From contig CAYJCU010000053.1 of assembly GCA_964368765.1 (NCBI GenBank), positions 1-13,999 of the forward strand: DNA of 13,999 nt, read 5' to 3'. The stretch is from JADFUS01 sp964368765 (GTDB lineage: Bacteria; Bacteroidota; Bacteroidia; Bacteroidales; Rikenellaceae). Both the position numbers and the translations under genes were made by a program. The notes under the pieces are model-generated. The model made no database searches. It was not told the origin of the DNA and was given only the letters and a program-made list of their open reading frames with translations. Shown one piece after another: positions 1 through 8,702 of this stretch; within the stretch, counting starts at the first letter, position 1; each line of letters starts with the position of its first letter.

Positions 1-105
1 ATTGCAGGATAGGTAGTTACTAGGTTTTTTGATTTTTTTACCGGACAACAATAACGTATTATTAGCCGTAAAACAATCATAAAATTTGGTTACAAATAAT
101 ATGAT
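1..105. other. Non-coding left edge
   Basis: This is AT-rich sequence with homopolymer T runs and no supported ORF, RNA gene or promoter match. It lies beyond the terminator of the thioredoxin-like gene and is probably intergenic. A gene that starts outside the window cannot be excluded. Confidence 0.5.
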
Positions 106-137
106 AAAAAAAGTGCCAAGGGATAACCCTTGACACT
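106..137 (-). terminator. Rho-independent terminator of the thioredoxin-like gene
   Basis: Inverted repeat with arms at 112-122 and 127-137 and a 4-base loop. On the minus-strand transcript the 11-pair stem (AGTGTCAAGGG against CCCTTGGCACT) is continuous, with one G-U wobble, and is followed by seven U from the A tract at 106-112. On the plus strand the same position would be a C-A mismatch, so the structure favours minus-strand transcription. It lies 53 bases beyond the stop codon at 191. Confidence 0.9.
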
Positions 138-190
138 CATTTATTATGTTACTCTGAATTTATCAGAATACTATATGCTAATAATAATTA

Positions 191-1267
191 TTATTGGCTT
201 AAACGATTAACATATTGTTGATACATTTGCTTACTCTCTTCTTGTAAAGTCTTATTAAGAGCTTTTTGGTAAACATCTAATAGCATATCTTTATATGTCA
301 TGAAATTTTGTTGATTAACTAGAAGATTAGTTAAAGCTGCATAGTAATCAACATCCTCGCCATTATCGTTATCAATAGCCTCGATAATAACTGGCATAAG
401 GAAATCAGCATCTCTACTTAATATGTAATCTTTATTTTTCTGTAAAAACTCAATAAACTGAGTCTCAAGGATAGAATACTCATCAACCTTCTCAACATAC
501 TTATTGAATGCACCTACATTCATACCTTGACGAGTTAAAACCGTACCCATTGCGAAATCATTAGATTTAGACTTCATAAATGCCTCATAATCATCAGAAC
601 CCATAATTTTCTTTACCTTCTTACCATTTTTCTTATCTAAGATAAATGCAAAAATCTTATCATCTACACTATTGATAGATGAACGGTAAAACTCAACGCT
701 CTCTTTATTGAAATTCTCCTCAATAGTTCTAGCATCAAACACCTGCTCAACAATTTTAGTTGCTTTTTCATTCTCATAGATAGCCATAAGGTGCTTAGCA
801 TAGTCAAAACCAGTTGAAATATCATTTTTCATACGCTCTTCATAAGCAGCAAAGCTATTATCAGGATTGAAGGCCTCTTCTACTCTTGCATTGAATGATG
901 CAGCATCAGCAGCTCCACCCACAAATTTATTCATCACATTACCATCAGCATCAATGATAACAAAAGTAGGATAAGCTCTAATATTATATTTAGCAGCTAC
1001 GTTATCTGGATCGCCTTTATCTAGAAAATATTTGATAAATACCGCCTTACCATTAATAAGATCACCCGTCTCTTTTGTTGGATAAACATTAGCCTCTAAA
1101 GCCTTACATGGTCCACACCATGTTGCAGAACCTAAAAGCATAACAACTTTATTTTCACTCTTAGCCTTAGCCATTGCTTCAGCTAAATTGCCCTCAAATT
1201 GAATAACTTGAGCATGCGCCATAACTCCTATCACAAACATTGCGATAATTGAAATTAATTTTCTCAT
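191..1267 (-). CDS. Exported thioredoxin-family protein with C-terminal helical domain
   Basis: The 358-residue product starts with a typical signal peptide (MRKL, then a hydrophobic stretch to about residue 17, with a probable AHA|Q cleavage site near 19), so it probably acts in the periplasm. Residues about 22-125 form a thioredoxin fold with the redox motif WCGPCK (C51 and C54) and the cis-proline in AYPTF (P100). Both cysteines are present, so a thiol-disulfide role (reductase or folding helper) is plausible; the substrate is unknown. Residues about 130-358 are predicted mainly helical and I do not recognise a domain; similar extended thioredoxin-like proteins are common in Bacteroidetes. 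The gene has its own promoter-like site and terminator, so it is probably monocistronic. The ATG at 1267 is the only start that keeps the whole signal peptide. Confidence 0.88.
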   Translation of the reverse strand: MRKLISIIAMFVIGVMAHAQVIQFEGNLAEAMAKAKSENKVVMLLGSATWCGPCKALEANVYPTKETGDLINGKAVFIKYFLDKGDPDNVAAKYNIRAYPTFVIIDADGNVMNKFVGGAADAASFNARVEEAFNPDNSFAAYEERMKNDISTGFDYAKHLMAIYENEKATKIVEQVFDARTIEENFNKESVEFYRSSINSVDDKIFAFILDKKNGKKVKKIMGSDDYEAFMKSKSNDFAMGTVLTRQGMNVGAFNKYVEKVDEYSILETQFIEFLQKNKDYILSRDADFLMPVIIEAIDNDNGEDVDYYAALTNLLVNQQNFMTYKDMLLDVYQKALNKTLQEESKQMYQQYVNRLSQ

Positions 1268-1303
1268 AACCGTTTTTATAATTTATTGTTTAAAATTTTG
1301 ATA

Positions 1304-1335
1304 CAAATGTACAACATTAATATTTAATAACCTAA
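1304..1335 (-). promoter_or_regulatory. Bacteroidetes-type promoter of the thioredoxin-like gene
   Basis: On the minus strand TACATTTG (1311 down to 1304) matches the -7 consensus TAnnTTTG. Twenty bases upstream, TTAG (1335 to 1332) is a 3-of-4 match to the -33 TTTG. The -7 box ends 36 bases before the ATG, giving a leader of about 30 bases. The -33 box is weak, so the call rests mostly on the -7 element. Confidence 0.55.
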
Positions 1336-1383
1336 TATTGCATACATTTCTTACACAAACGTTTTAAGGTTCTTTATTATTAT

Positions 1384-2562
1384 TTATTTGTCGTTTTTAT
1401 ACACCTTAAGCGTTAGACGCTTAACTATAACAATAAAGACACCTGTAAGTAGTAGGTTCAATACTAAAGAGAGTACAGAAATAATAAGTGCTGGACCGCC
1501 TAGATTATACCCCATAGCTATAATTAGAATACCTGCTCCCACCTCACCACGTGCAAACATACCAATAGATAGCGCTAAACGCTCGAGTATGTTTCTATCT
1601 CTATAAAAGAAAATAGGGAACATCTTACCTAAATTAGAGATAAGTGTTACCATAATAATATGGAATATCATATCACTCCATGGTAACATAGGCTGACTAG
1701 CAGTAATAGTCTTTGCTGCAGAAGAGAAGTTAAGATCTCCTAAGAATTGAGGAGTGCTCATACCCACAAGCAACATAAAAATCATTGATATAAAATAGGA
1801 TGCTCTTCGTGTGGCTGTATTCTCATAATGTTTAGTACGTATTACCATACCCAATACGAAGGCAGGTAAAAGCACCTCTATATGTATAGCTCCATCGTGC
1901 CCAAACAGCCTCTCAGTAACTTTGTATACTACTTGAATAACAGCTACTATAGAGATAGAGTAAAGAAGAATTGATGACCAGTTTTGATTAAAATCCATCT
2001 TACCTAGCCACTTCCAGCCTATCCATAATAATATACCAATAACAAATACCACTACAATCAATTGCCACTTAAACCCTATCATAAGCATCTGAAGAGGTAT
2101 CATTAGCAATATTGTGTCTAGGTCATCGAAAATAGCTAATACCTGTGTCTTTTTATATATCCATTTATTCTTTAGACCTGCTGCGGCTAACATTGTAAAT
2201 AGAATACCTGCCGAGGTGGGTGCCGCAAAACGACTCAGTAGTAGATTTTCATTCCACGCATTCATATTAGACATATACTCTGATGGAAGCAGGAACATAT
2301 AGTAAACAGCAACAAATATCCAAGGGAAAGCAGCTGTTGCCATAGCTATAAAATAATCTTTCGTATAATCCCCTAAGCGAGTTTTATCTATTTCAAACTC
2401 ACGCCCTACATTAATCATAATATAGGCAAGTGCCGTAAACATCATCAAATTTGTTGTTGTTCTCAACACCTGAAAATTTTCAGCATCTAAAGCACTTGGT
2501 AAAATCTGAGATAATACCAAACCCACAACCAGCATAGCTGAAAAAATCAAAATTTTCTTCAT
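1384..2562 (-). CDS. Na+/H+ antiporter, CPA / NhaA-like fold family
   Basis: The 392-residue integral inner-membrane protein has about 11-13 hydrophobic segments across its length, the size of a bare transport domain without a regulatory TrkA-type tail. The motif AIFDDLDT (D146, D147, D149) sits where CPA antiporters carry the two membrane acidic residues that bind the exchanged cation. RGEVGAG (338-344) supplies the conserved charged pair of a late helix. The expected activity is exchange of Na+ (or K+) for H+, in pH or salt homeostasis. The family assignment is by motif; ion and direction are inference. It follows the TolC-like gene after 11 bases and probably shares its promoter at 3663-3694. 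The first residues (MKKILIFSAM) form the first membrane helix, so the start at 2562 is credible. No hairpin terminator is evident after the stop. Confidence 0.88.
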   Translation of the reverse strand: MKKILIFSAMLVVGLVLSQILPSALDAENFQVLRTTTNLMMFTALAYIMINVGREFEIDKTRLGDYTKDYFIAMATAAFPWIFVAVYYMFLLPSEYMSNMNAWNENLLLSRFAAPTSAGILFTMLAAAGLKNKWIYKKTQVLAIFDDLDTILLMIPLQMLMIGFKWQLIVVVFVIGILLWIGWKWLGKMDFNQNWSSILLYSISIVAVIQVVYKVTERLFGHDGAIHIEVLLPAFVLGMVIRTKHYENTATRRASYFISMIFMLLVGMSTPQFLGDLNFSSAAKTITASQPMLPWSDMIFHIIMVTLISNLGKMFPIFFYRDRNILERLALSIGMFARGEVGAGILIIAMGYNLGGPALIISVLSLVLNLLLTGVFIVIVKRLTLKVYKNDK

Positions 2563-2573
2563 AATTTATAATA

Positions 2574-3635
2574 TTACTGATACATTTTTAAATATTGATT
2601 AACCTCAAGCATCAACTGCACCATGTGCGATACCTGCTTATGGTTTAATCTATACAGTTCTGCTACACGCTGCAAGAAAATACGCATATCTTCTGTCCCA
2701 TTTTCCAGCTTCATAAATGAGACCACAATAACTTTAACTTGGTTATCTACAGCCTCAACTGTACTCTCCAACTCATAACGTAGTCTATCAATTTGTAGCT
2801 TAAAGGCTGATTTATGCTCTTCAATGTTAATATTAAACATCGACTTACGTAAATCATTAAACCCAGTGTCTCTACTCTCTTTTGAAGTAGTAGACATTCC
2901 CATATTAACCTCGTTATTGTATACGTTACTTACATCAATTTTTCTATTTGAAGCTTGAGACAAATAAAAAGATGAAGTTGTAACAGGAACATATTCAGAC
3001 ACTTCTGGCTCTTGTAACACATCACTATGATCTATCTCTTCTCCAATTAAGGCCGACAACATATTTAAATATAGTGTATGTATATCCACAAGTATTTCAC
3101 GGTGCTTAGATAGATTATGTTGATATTTCTCTAAATCTGCTATATAGCTATCAATAAGTTCTTTATCACATTTCAGATTAAGAAGTGCACTCTTCAAATC
3201 TAACATCTGTAATTGAAAAGTTTCTGTATATTTTATCTTATTTTGTAGTAGGATAATAGAGAAATATATTGCGTTAACTCTATAATTAAGTTCATACATC
3301 AAATGCTCATCACGCTTTACCTCATCTGTATTAGATGCACCCACTTGTAGGTTATCACTATTTCCTAGTATTGAGTTTATAACAGAGTTGGAATTTTGCA
3401 TATTTGGTGTTGTGTGTTTTGCAACAGACTTCACAATAGGTATCGAAGTAGGATGCACCTCTTGGCTTGCATTTACAAGAGAGTATTGCTCTGCTATCTT
3501 AATGAGATTATACTTTAAAACATTTTCATAATTATCTCTTGCCTTCTGCCAACACCTTTCAACGGTGTAACCGTGCTGCGACATAGCCTCAACACTTACA
3601 AAAAGAGCAATAATAACTAATAAATATTTTTTCAT
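2574..3635 (-). CDS. Divergent, shortened TolC-like outer-membrane protein
   Basis: I chose the ATG at 3635 (353 residues), not the upstream one at 3665: only MKKYLLVIIALF begins a clean signal peptide, cut near AMS|Q (19), and the upstream ATG overlaps the promoter-like site. Residues 23-56 (YTVERCWQKARDNYENVLKY, then IAEQYSLVNAS) resemble the N-terminus of Bacteroidetes TolC-family proteins. Residues about 115-200 and about 255-350 look like the two long helical hairpins, ending in an LMLEVNQYL stretch like the family C-terminus. The segments that normally hold barrel strands (about 60-110 and 205-255) are short, polar and rich in Ser/Asn. At 353 residues it is shorter than the usual 400-480 for TolC proteins. 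No HlyD-type adaptor or pump is adjacent; the partner gene is an antiporter. It may be a degenerate or repurposed channel component. The TolC relationship is my reading of sequence pattern, not a computed alignment. Confidence 0.6.
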   Translation of the reverse strand: MKKYLLVIIALFVSVEAMSQHGYTVERCWQKARDNYENVLKYNLIKIAEQYSLVNASQEVHPTSIPIVKSVAKHTTPNMQNSNSVINSILGNSDNLQVGASNTDEVKRDEHLMYELNYRVNAIYFSIILLQNKIKYTETFQLQMLDLKSALLNLKCDKELIDSYIADLEKYQHNLSKHREILVDIHTLYLNMLSALIGEEIDHSDVLQEPEVSEYVPVTTSSFYLSQASNRKIDVSNVYNNEVNMGMSTTSKESRDTGFNDLRKSMFNINIEEHKSAFKLQIDRLRYELESTVEAVDNQVKVIVVSFMKLENGTEDMRIFLQRVAELYRLNHKQVSHMVQLMLEVNQYLKMYQ

Positions 3636-3662
3636 TGTATAGTTGTTAATAAAATAACACAG

Positions 3663-3694
3663 CAAAGTTAATAATAATTTTATAATTCTACAAC
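3663..3694 (-). promoter_or_regulatory. Bacteroidetes-type promoter of the TolC-like/antiporter pair
   Basis: The minus strand carries TAACTTTG (3670 to 3663), a full match to TAnnTTTG. Twenty bases upstream is GTTG (3694 to 3691), a 3-of-4 match to the -33 TTTG. The -33 box lies inside the last codons of the helicase-nuclease gene. The -7 box is 27 bases from the chosen ATG at 3635, which supports that start over the one at 3665. Confidence 0.65.
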
Positions 3695-6600
3695 TTTATT
3701 ATCTCTAATATACCATAAATATCCATATATCTCGCCATACCCCATGCGTTTCAGCACCGCTTTATATCTCTCTATCTGCTTGTTATGCGATTTGCGCTGC
3801 TCACCAAACTTATAATCAACTACAATAGCCTTGCCATCTCCTATCAAAACCCTATCAGGACGTAACATAGATACTACCCCACTTCTATCATCAGGTAGTA
3901 TTATTCCTCTTTCGCTAATCACTTTGTATGTACCATCAAACCAACTGCGTACATCATCACGTTCAAGGGCGGTATTTACCTGTATTTTAAGCCCTCTCAT
4001 TTCATTCTCTGAGATAAAACCACCATTATACATCTTATCTATATTGGTTTCAAAATCCTCTAAGCAGAGAACACTTTCAAAAAGAGAGTGCAAGATAATT
4101 CCTCGTCCTCTCTCATCTATCGTAGCATCTTCAGCCTCAGCATCTTTAAAAAATTTATCACTCTCAGTGTGTACAACTACTCTTTCGCTAATATCCTGAA
4201 AATTAAATTTATCAAATGATATACCCCTACTTATCTTCGCTGAATCACTCTTATGAATTTTATCTCCAAAAATATAATTCTCTCCAATAAAACTATTTAA
4301 ATATCTATCAATACCCTTTGTGGTCTCTTTGAGTGGCAACATAATATATAGTTCATCTTCTGCCCTAGTGTAGGCAACATAGAGAAGATTAAAACTCTCT
4401 ATCATAGTCATAAACATCTCATGTAAATAGGCTCCCATATAGTGGCTATCAGCTAGCTTATCGTTATAACTAAGCATCACCTTTTGTTTTGTGCTACCAG
4501 GTAGTCTGAAATTATCATCATCGCTCATAGCCCAAAAGGTGTTCTTACCACTCATCGGCTTTAAATCCCATTTATTATACGGAATAATAACTACACCATA
4601 TTGCAAACCTTTTGATTTATGGATAGTGTCTATTGTAATAGCATTCTGCCCCTCTGGAACTTTTACCGCTAAACGAACCTTCTCACTCTCCCACCACTCT
4701 ATAAATGATGATATGTCTCCTCTCTCATTCGCAGTATAATTAATAGTTGCTGTATGAAGTGCCTGAAGATAGGCAACACTCTCTGCCTGCTCTCCTAATC
4801 CATACCTATTGATAATATGCTCTACCGATGTACTGATCGGAAGGGTATGAAGAGAGTTAATAAACTGCTCCTCATCAGGTGTCAATGGTTGTTTGATTGG
4901 TAATTCTCTATATTGATTATAATAAGCTAGGGTCATATCATTAACATCAATTGCTAAGATATAGACCGAAATAATAAATCGTATAACAGGTGAACTATTT
5001 AATAAAACACCGCCCGAGGATACAATATCGAGATTATACCCTTTACACTCCTCTTCATTACGACTCTTATAATCAAGGATATATGACACTATATCAGCAG
5101 CAGCAGCATTACCACGCACAAGAATAGCTATATCTTTAGCCTGAAAACCTCTATCTTGTGCATCTTTGATAATATCAATTATTTTTGCTAGATTTTCATC
5201 GTTTTCATACCTACTAACCTCTACATATCCCCCACTTTTAGGATTTGATGGTGTCATCTGCTCCATGCCGTCATAGGCACTTTGAAGTAGGTTATTATAA
5301 CGTGATGATAACTCAAGAGATAGCTCTTTACTATCTCTAAAATCATCTAATACACCATTAATATATAGATTAATCTCATCAGCACAGTGACGAATTGCTC
5401 TGTTATTAAAATCAATAACCACCTCTCTACTTCGGTAATTGGTACTAAGATTATATTCAACAATATTATCACTACCAAACTGTTCTGACACCTTTTCGCC
5501 AAGGATACGCCAATCACCGCCACGCCAACGATATATTGACTGTTTTATATCTCCTACAAGGGTAATAGGTGTATCATCAGATGGAGAGATTGAAACAATA
5601 TTTTCAAGTAGAGGAACAAAATTTTGCCACTGCCCCATAGAGGTATCTTGAAACTCATCTATCATTATAACTGTATAGATACTACCAACCTTTTCATAGA
5701 TATATGGTATATCGTTATTCTTAACAAGCTTATTTATAAGATGGTCTGTATTAGATAGTATCATCTTATTACTAGATTTACATATCTCATTTAGCTCATT
5801 ACTAATATCTCCTAACAAAACAAATGCGTGATGAGTTGTTAAGAGAGCATTAAGGGTATTGATTCCCTTGTTATTTTCGATAAGATAGTGATATAGCTTG
5901 GATAGTAACTCTTTAAGAGGCGACACATGCTCTTGAGGTGTCGTTTTCCATTTACCATCATCCTCAATATATCCAATAACTGTTTTACTTGGCAGAGATA
6001 TATCTCCGTTAGCTATTTTATTCATATAGGAGAACACCCCACGAGATTTACCAGGTAGTTGCTCTAGCAGAATAGTATTTTTATTACAATATGATATAAA
6101 TGACTCTCCATACCCCCTCACAACACCTATTAGCTCTTCTCTAATCTTCTCTAACTCATTAAAAAAGAGTATCAACTCATCGGTATGGTTCTCAAAATAG
6201 CTTTTATCAAACTCTTCGTTCAATATCTTATGCGAAAATGGTAATATTTGACGCTTTACATCGGCCTTTTTTGCACTATCTAGTTTACTATCTATAATAG
6301 ATAATATCCACTCTTTTAGTTTAGGCTCTTTATCTGAACGGTGCACAAGATTATCTATTGACAACCTAAGAAGATAATCTGTATTAAAATCTATCGAATA
6401 ATCACTCTCTAAATGTAACTCTTTGATAAATGAGCGAACTATCTTCTGAAAAAAACTATCAATAGTCATAACAGAGAAGCTTGAGTAATCATTAAGAATC
6501 AAATCTAACGCTTTCTGTGCATTAGCCCTAATGATTTGCTCATCAACCGCCCACTCTTCACTCAGTAGCATATCTAAAAAATGACGCTTACCATCTTCAA

Positions 6601-6787
6601 TAGTCAAATTATAAAGTTCATCGAGTATCCTACTCTTCATCTCACCCGTAGCCTTTTTTGTAAAGGTAACAGCTAAAATATTACGATATATGTGTGGATG
6701 TCGCACAACACTTTTAACATACTCATAAGCAAGCATAAATGTTTTACCAGAGCCCGCCGAAGCTTTTAAAATTTTGACTTTACCCAT
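3680..6787 (-). CDS. AddA/RecB-type UvrD-family helicase-nuclease
   Basis: The 1035-residue superfamily 1A helicase has all main motifs: Walker A AGSGKT (11-16), Ia AVTFTKKAT (39-47), Walker B IDEFQD (376-381), III LVGDIKQSIYRWRG (410-423), IV STNYRS (448-453), V TIHKSKGLQ (721-729) and VI YVAYTRAEDEL (803-813). The C-terminus is a RecB-type PD-(D/E)XK nuclease with all expected residues: H900, D978 (RPDRV), D991 and K993 (VVDYKFG), and Q1004/Y1008 (QIERY). It should unwind and degrade double-strand ends to load RecA, acting in the cytoplasm. It is somewhat shorter than typical AddA (about 1150-1250). No AddB-type partner lies in the window, though such genes often sit side by side; the partner may be elsewhere. 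It is the last gene of the six-gene run, starting 2 bases after the aminotransferase stop, so translation is probably coupled. Which AddA/RexA/RecB subgroup it belongs to is unsure. Confidence 0.92.
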   Translation of the reverse strand: MGKVKILKASAGSGKTFMLAYEYVKSVVRHPHIYRNILAVTFTKKATGEMKSRILDELYNLTIEDGKRHFLDMLLSEEWAVDEQIIRANAQKALDLILNDYSSFSVMTIDSFFQKIVRSFIKELHLESDYSIDFNTDYLLRLSIDNLVHRSDKEPKLKEWILSIIDSKLDSAKKADVKRQILPFSHKILNEEFDKSYFENHTDELILFFNELEKIREELIGVVRGYGESFISYCNKNTILLEQLPGKSRGVFSYMNKIANGDISLPSKTVIGYIEDDGKWKTTPQEHVSPLKELLSKLYHYLIENNKGINTLNALLTTHHAFVLLGDISNELNEICKSSNKMILSNTDHLINKLVKNNDIPYIYEKVGSIYTVIMIDEFQDTSMGQWQNFVPLLENIVSISPSDDTPITLVGDIKQSIYRWRGGDWRILGEKVSEQFGSDNIVEYNLSTNYRSREVVIDFNNRAIRHCADEINLYINGVLDDFRDSKELSLELSSRYNNLLQSAYDGMEQMTPSNPKSGGYVEVSRYENDENLAKIIDIIKDAQDRGFQAKDIAILVRGNAAAADIVSYILDYKSRNEEECKGYNLDIVSSGGVLLNSSPVIRFIISVYILAIDVNDMTLAYYNQYRELPIKQPLTPDEEQFINSLHTLPISTSVEHIINRYGLGEQAESVAYLQALHTATINYTANERGDISSFIEWWESEKVRLAVKVPEGQNAITIDTIHKSKGLQYGVVIIPYNKWDLKPMSGKNTFWAMSDDDNFRLPGSTKQKVMLSYNDKLADSHYMGAYLHEMFMTMIESFNLLYVAYTRAEDELYIMLPLKETTKGIDRYLNSFIGENYIFGDKIHKSDSAKISRGISFDKFNFQDISERVVVHTESDKFFKDAEAEDATIDERGRGIILHSLFESVLCLEDFETNIDKMYNGGFISENEMRGLKIQVNTALERDDVRSWFDGTYKVISERGIILPDDRSGVVSMLRPDRVLIGDGKAIVVDYKFGEQRKSHNKQIERYKAVLKRMGYGEIYGYLWYIRDNKVVEL

Positions 6788-6789
6788 TG

Positions 6790-7998
6790 TTATAAGGTAT
6801 TACTAATTGCTAATATAGAGTTATTTATCTTTTCACAAATCATATCAATCTCATCATCAGTAATAGTTAATGGAGGGGCAACTCGCATTGCAGACGGACA
6901 GAAAAGGAAACTTTCACTCACAAGCCCCTCGTTATCTAACGCCCACCTAGAAACCCTATTACATATATCCATATCGCCAAACTCAATAGCCATAAGCATA
7001 CCCTCGCAACGTATCTCTTTGATAAGCCCTTGTGAGGTATCTATTCCACTCTTTAGTCGTTCGCCCTTACTCTCAACGCTATCAACAATATTATTATCAA
7101 TCAGATATCTCATTGCCGCCATACCTGCGGCACAACATACGGGATGCCCACCAAAAGTTGTGATATGACCTAATATAGGATTGGTTTTAAAGGCAGACAT
7201 AACCTCGCCCCTTGCAGCAAATCCACCTAGTGGCATACCGCCACCCATAGCCTTTGCCATTACCAATATATCGGGTGTAACCTCATATTTACAAGCGGCA
7301 AACATACCACCCCCAACACGAGAGAAACCACACTGTATCTCATCAAAAATGAGAAGTGCTCCAACCTCATCGCACTTTGAGCGCAGTGATTGAAGATAAC
7401 CACTAATAGGAGCTATAACCCCCGCCTCGCCCTGCACTGGCTCTACTAAAACAGCTGCCGTGCGCTCTGTTATATGATTTATATCATCAAAATTATTGAA
7501 TCGTATCCTACGAGTATCAGGCAGTAACGGACGGAATGAGTTACGATACTCTTCTGCCCCCATAACACTGAGTGCACCGTGCGACGAACCATGATAAGCA
7601 TTAACACATGAGATAAGCTCTGTTCGTCCGGTATAACGTTTTGCCAGTTTCAAAGCTCCCTCTATTGCCTCACTACCCGAATTAACAAAATAGATTGTAT
7701 CAATAGGCTGAGGAAGATAGTTAGATAGCAATACTGCATACTCAACCTGCGGAGATTGAATAACCTCTCCATAAACCATTAAATGCAGATACTCTTTAGC
7801 CTGCTTACACACAGCATCAACAACAACTGGATTGTTGTGCCCAACATTACTAACTGTAACCCCTGAAATTAGGTCTATATATCTTTTACCATCAGGAGAG
7901 TATAGGTATATACCATCCGCTCTATTAACCTCTATACCAAGAGGTGTATCAATCGTTTGACCTACATGGTCTAAAAAAAGGTTTTTTAGTCGGCTCAT
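6790..7998 (-). CDS. Class-III PLP aminotransferase (ArgD/GabT-like)
   Basis: The 402-residue cytoplasmic protein belongs to the fold-type I, class-III (omega) aminotransferases. Visible sites: NSGSEA (106-111) for PLP phosphate, AYHGSSHG (134-141) for the ring-stacking region, the FDEIQCGFSRVG stretch (218-229) with D219 contacting the pyridine nitrogen, and AKAMGGGMPLGG (248-259) with K249 as the likely Schiff-base lysine; TFGGHPV (281-287) follows. These enzymes transfer an amino group from acetylornithine, GABA, ornithine or similar to 2-oxoglutarate. The substrate cannot be read from the sequence, and no arginine or GABA pathway gene is nearby, so the operon gives no help. Length is normal. 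It starts 11 bases after the methyltransferase stop and ends 2 bases before the helicase start. Confidence 0.9.
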   Translation of the reverse strand: MSRLKNLFLDHVGQTIDTPLGIEVNRADGIYLYSPDGKRYIDLISGVTVSNVGHNNPVVVDAVCKQAKEYLHLMVYGEVIQSPQVEYAVLLSNYLPQPIDTIYFVNSGSEAIEGALKLAKRYTGRTELISCVNAYHGSSHGALSVMGAEEYRNSFRPLLPDTRRIRFNNFDDINHITERTAAVLVEPVQGEAGVIAPISGYLQSLRSKCDEVGALLIFDEIQCGFSRVGGGMFAACKYEVTPDILVMAKAMGGGMPLGGFAARGEVMSAFKTNPILGHITTFGGHPVCCAAGMAAMRYLIDNNIVDSVESKGERLKSGIDTSQGLIKEIRCEGMLMAIEFGDMDICNRVSRWALDNEGLVSESFLFCPSAMRVAPPLTITDDEIDMICEKINNSILAISNTL

Positions 7999-8009
7999 GA
8001 TATTCTATT

Positions 8010-8702
8010 TTATTTATTTGCGTACCAATTTTTTAGTATAGTTTCAGAATCTTTAACACTCTTTTTCACCCAATCATTAAGTAAAAACAGTTGCTCATCA
8101 TCGCTTAGCCTCCACTCTATATCGCTATCTCTTAGGCGTGTAACTAGCGTATTAGCTATTATAGCACCACACACACTAACATTAAGGCTCTCAACAAAGC
8201 CATACATATCTATACGCACATGCTCATCAGCAACAGCCATAACAGTATCGCTTACGCCCTGTTTTTCAGTGCCTAAAAATATTGCGCATTTTCCCTTTGA
8301 TAAGTCAAGTTTATCGGCAGTAGTCCCTGAGGTGTGAGGCGATGTTGCCACAATACGATAACCTTCACTTTTGAGCCTCTCTAAAAGCTTTTCAGTGCCC
8401 TCTCCACCACTATATCTATTAATATCTAGCCATTTATCCGACCCTCTAACAATGTTAATATTAGGAGTAAACGGACATAACTCTTCAACAACATGTAACT
8501 CCTGCAAACCGAATGCATCACTACTACGAACAATAGCACTGGCATTTTGTGTATGAAAAATATTCTCTAAACATAGAGTAATATATCTTGTTCTCTCTCC
8601 AATAACCCTTTTCAAGGACTCTAGCCTCTCAGGTAGCATAAATTGTGATAGATACTCTATCTCAGCTGTTAATCTATCTATATTTATCTTTTCCATTCTC
8701 AT
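8010..8702 (-). CDS. trmH: TrmH-type (SpoU) RNA 2'-O-methyltransferase
   Basis: The 230-residue SPOUT-class methyltransferase forms a trefoil knot that binds S-adenosylmethionine and methylates a ribose 2'-OH. Motif 1 is TQNASAIVRSSDAFG (51-65), with N53 and the catalytic-type R59. Motif 2 is IFLGTEKQGVSD (141-152). Motif 3 is ESLNVSVCGAII (171-182). The N-terminal region with RTRYITLCLENI resembles TrmH (tRNA Gm18) more than the L30e-domain rRNA enzymes such as RlmB, so tRNA Gm18 is the likely target, but this is inference. The start at 8702 overlaps the end of rsgA by 29 bases; a second in-frame ATG at 8696 would give a 23-base overlap and cannot be ruled out. The overlap means it is co-transcribed with rsgA, another RNA/ribosome gene. 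Confidence 0.88.
   Translation of the reverse strand: MRMEKINIDRLTAEIEYLSQFMLPERLESLKRVIGERTRYITLCLENIFHTQNASAIVRSSDAFGLQELHVVEELCPFTPNINIVRGSDKWLDINRYSGGEGTEKLLERLKSEGYRIVATSPHTSGTTADKLDLSKGKCAIFLGTEKQGVSDTVMAVADEHVRIDMYGFVESLNVSVCGAIIANTLVTRLRDSDIEWRLSDDEQLFLLNDWVKKSVKDSETILKNWYANK

Noticed and set aside
1350..1366. AAACGTTT palindrome between the antiporter and thioredoxin-like genes as an operator
   Set aside because: A single 8-base palindrome in AT-rich intergenic DNA, with no second copy at a comparable place.
3636..3665. Upstream ATG at 3665 as start of the TolC-like protein
   Set aside because: It would put a polar segment before the signal peptide and lies within the promoter-like region (-7 box at 3663-3670).
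3831..4199. 122-codon plus-strand frame opposite the helicase-nuclease gene
   Set aside because: It is an antisense shadow of the nuclease-domain coding sequence, which has intact motifs; no promoter or family resemblance supports it.
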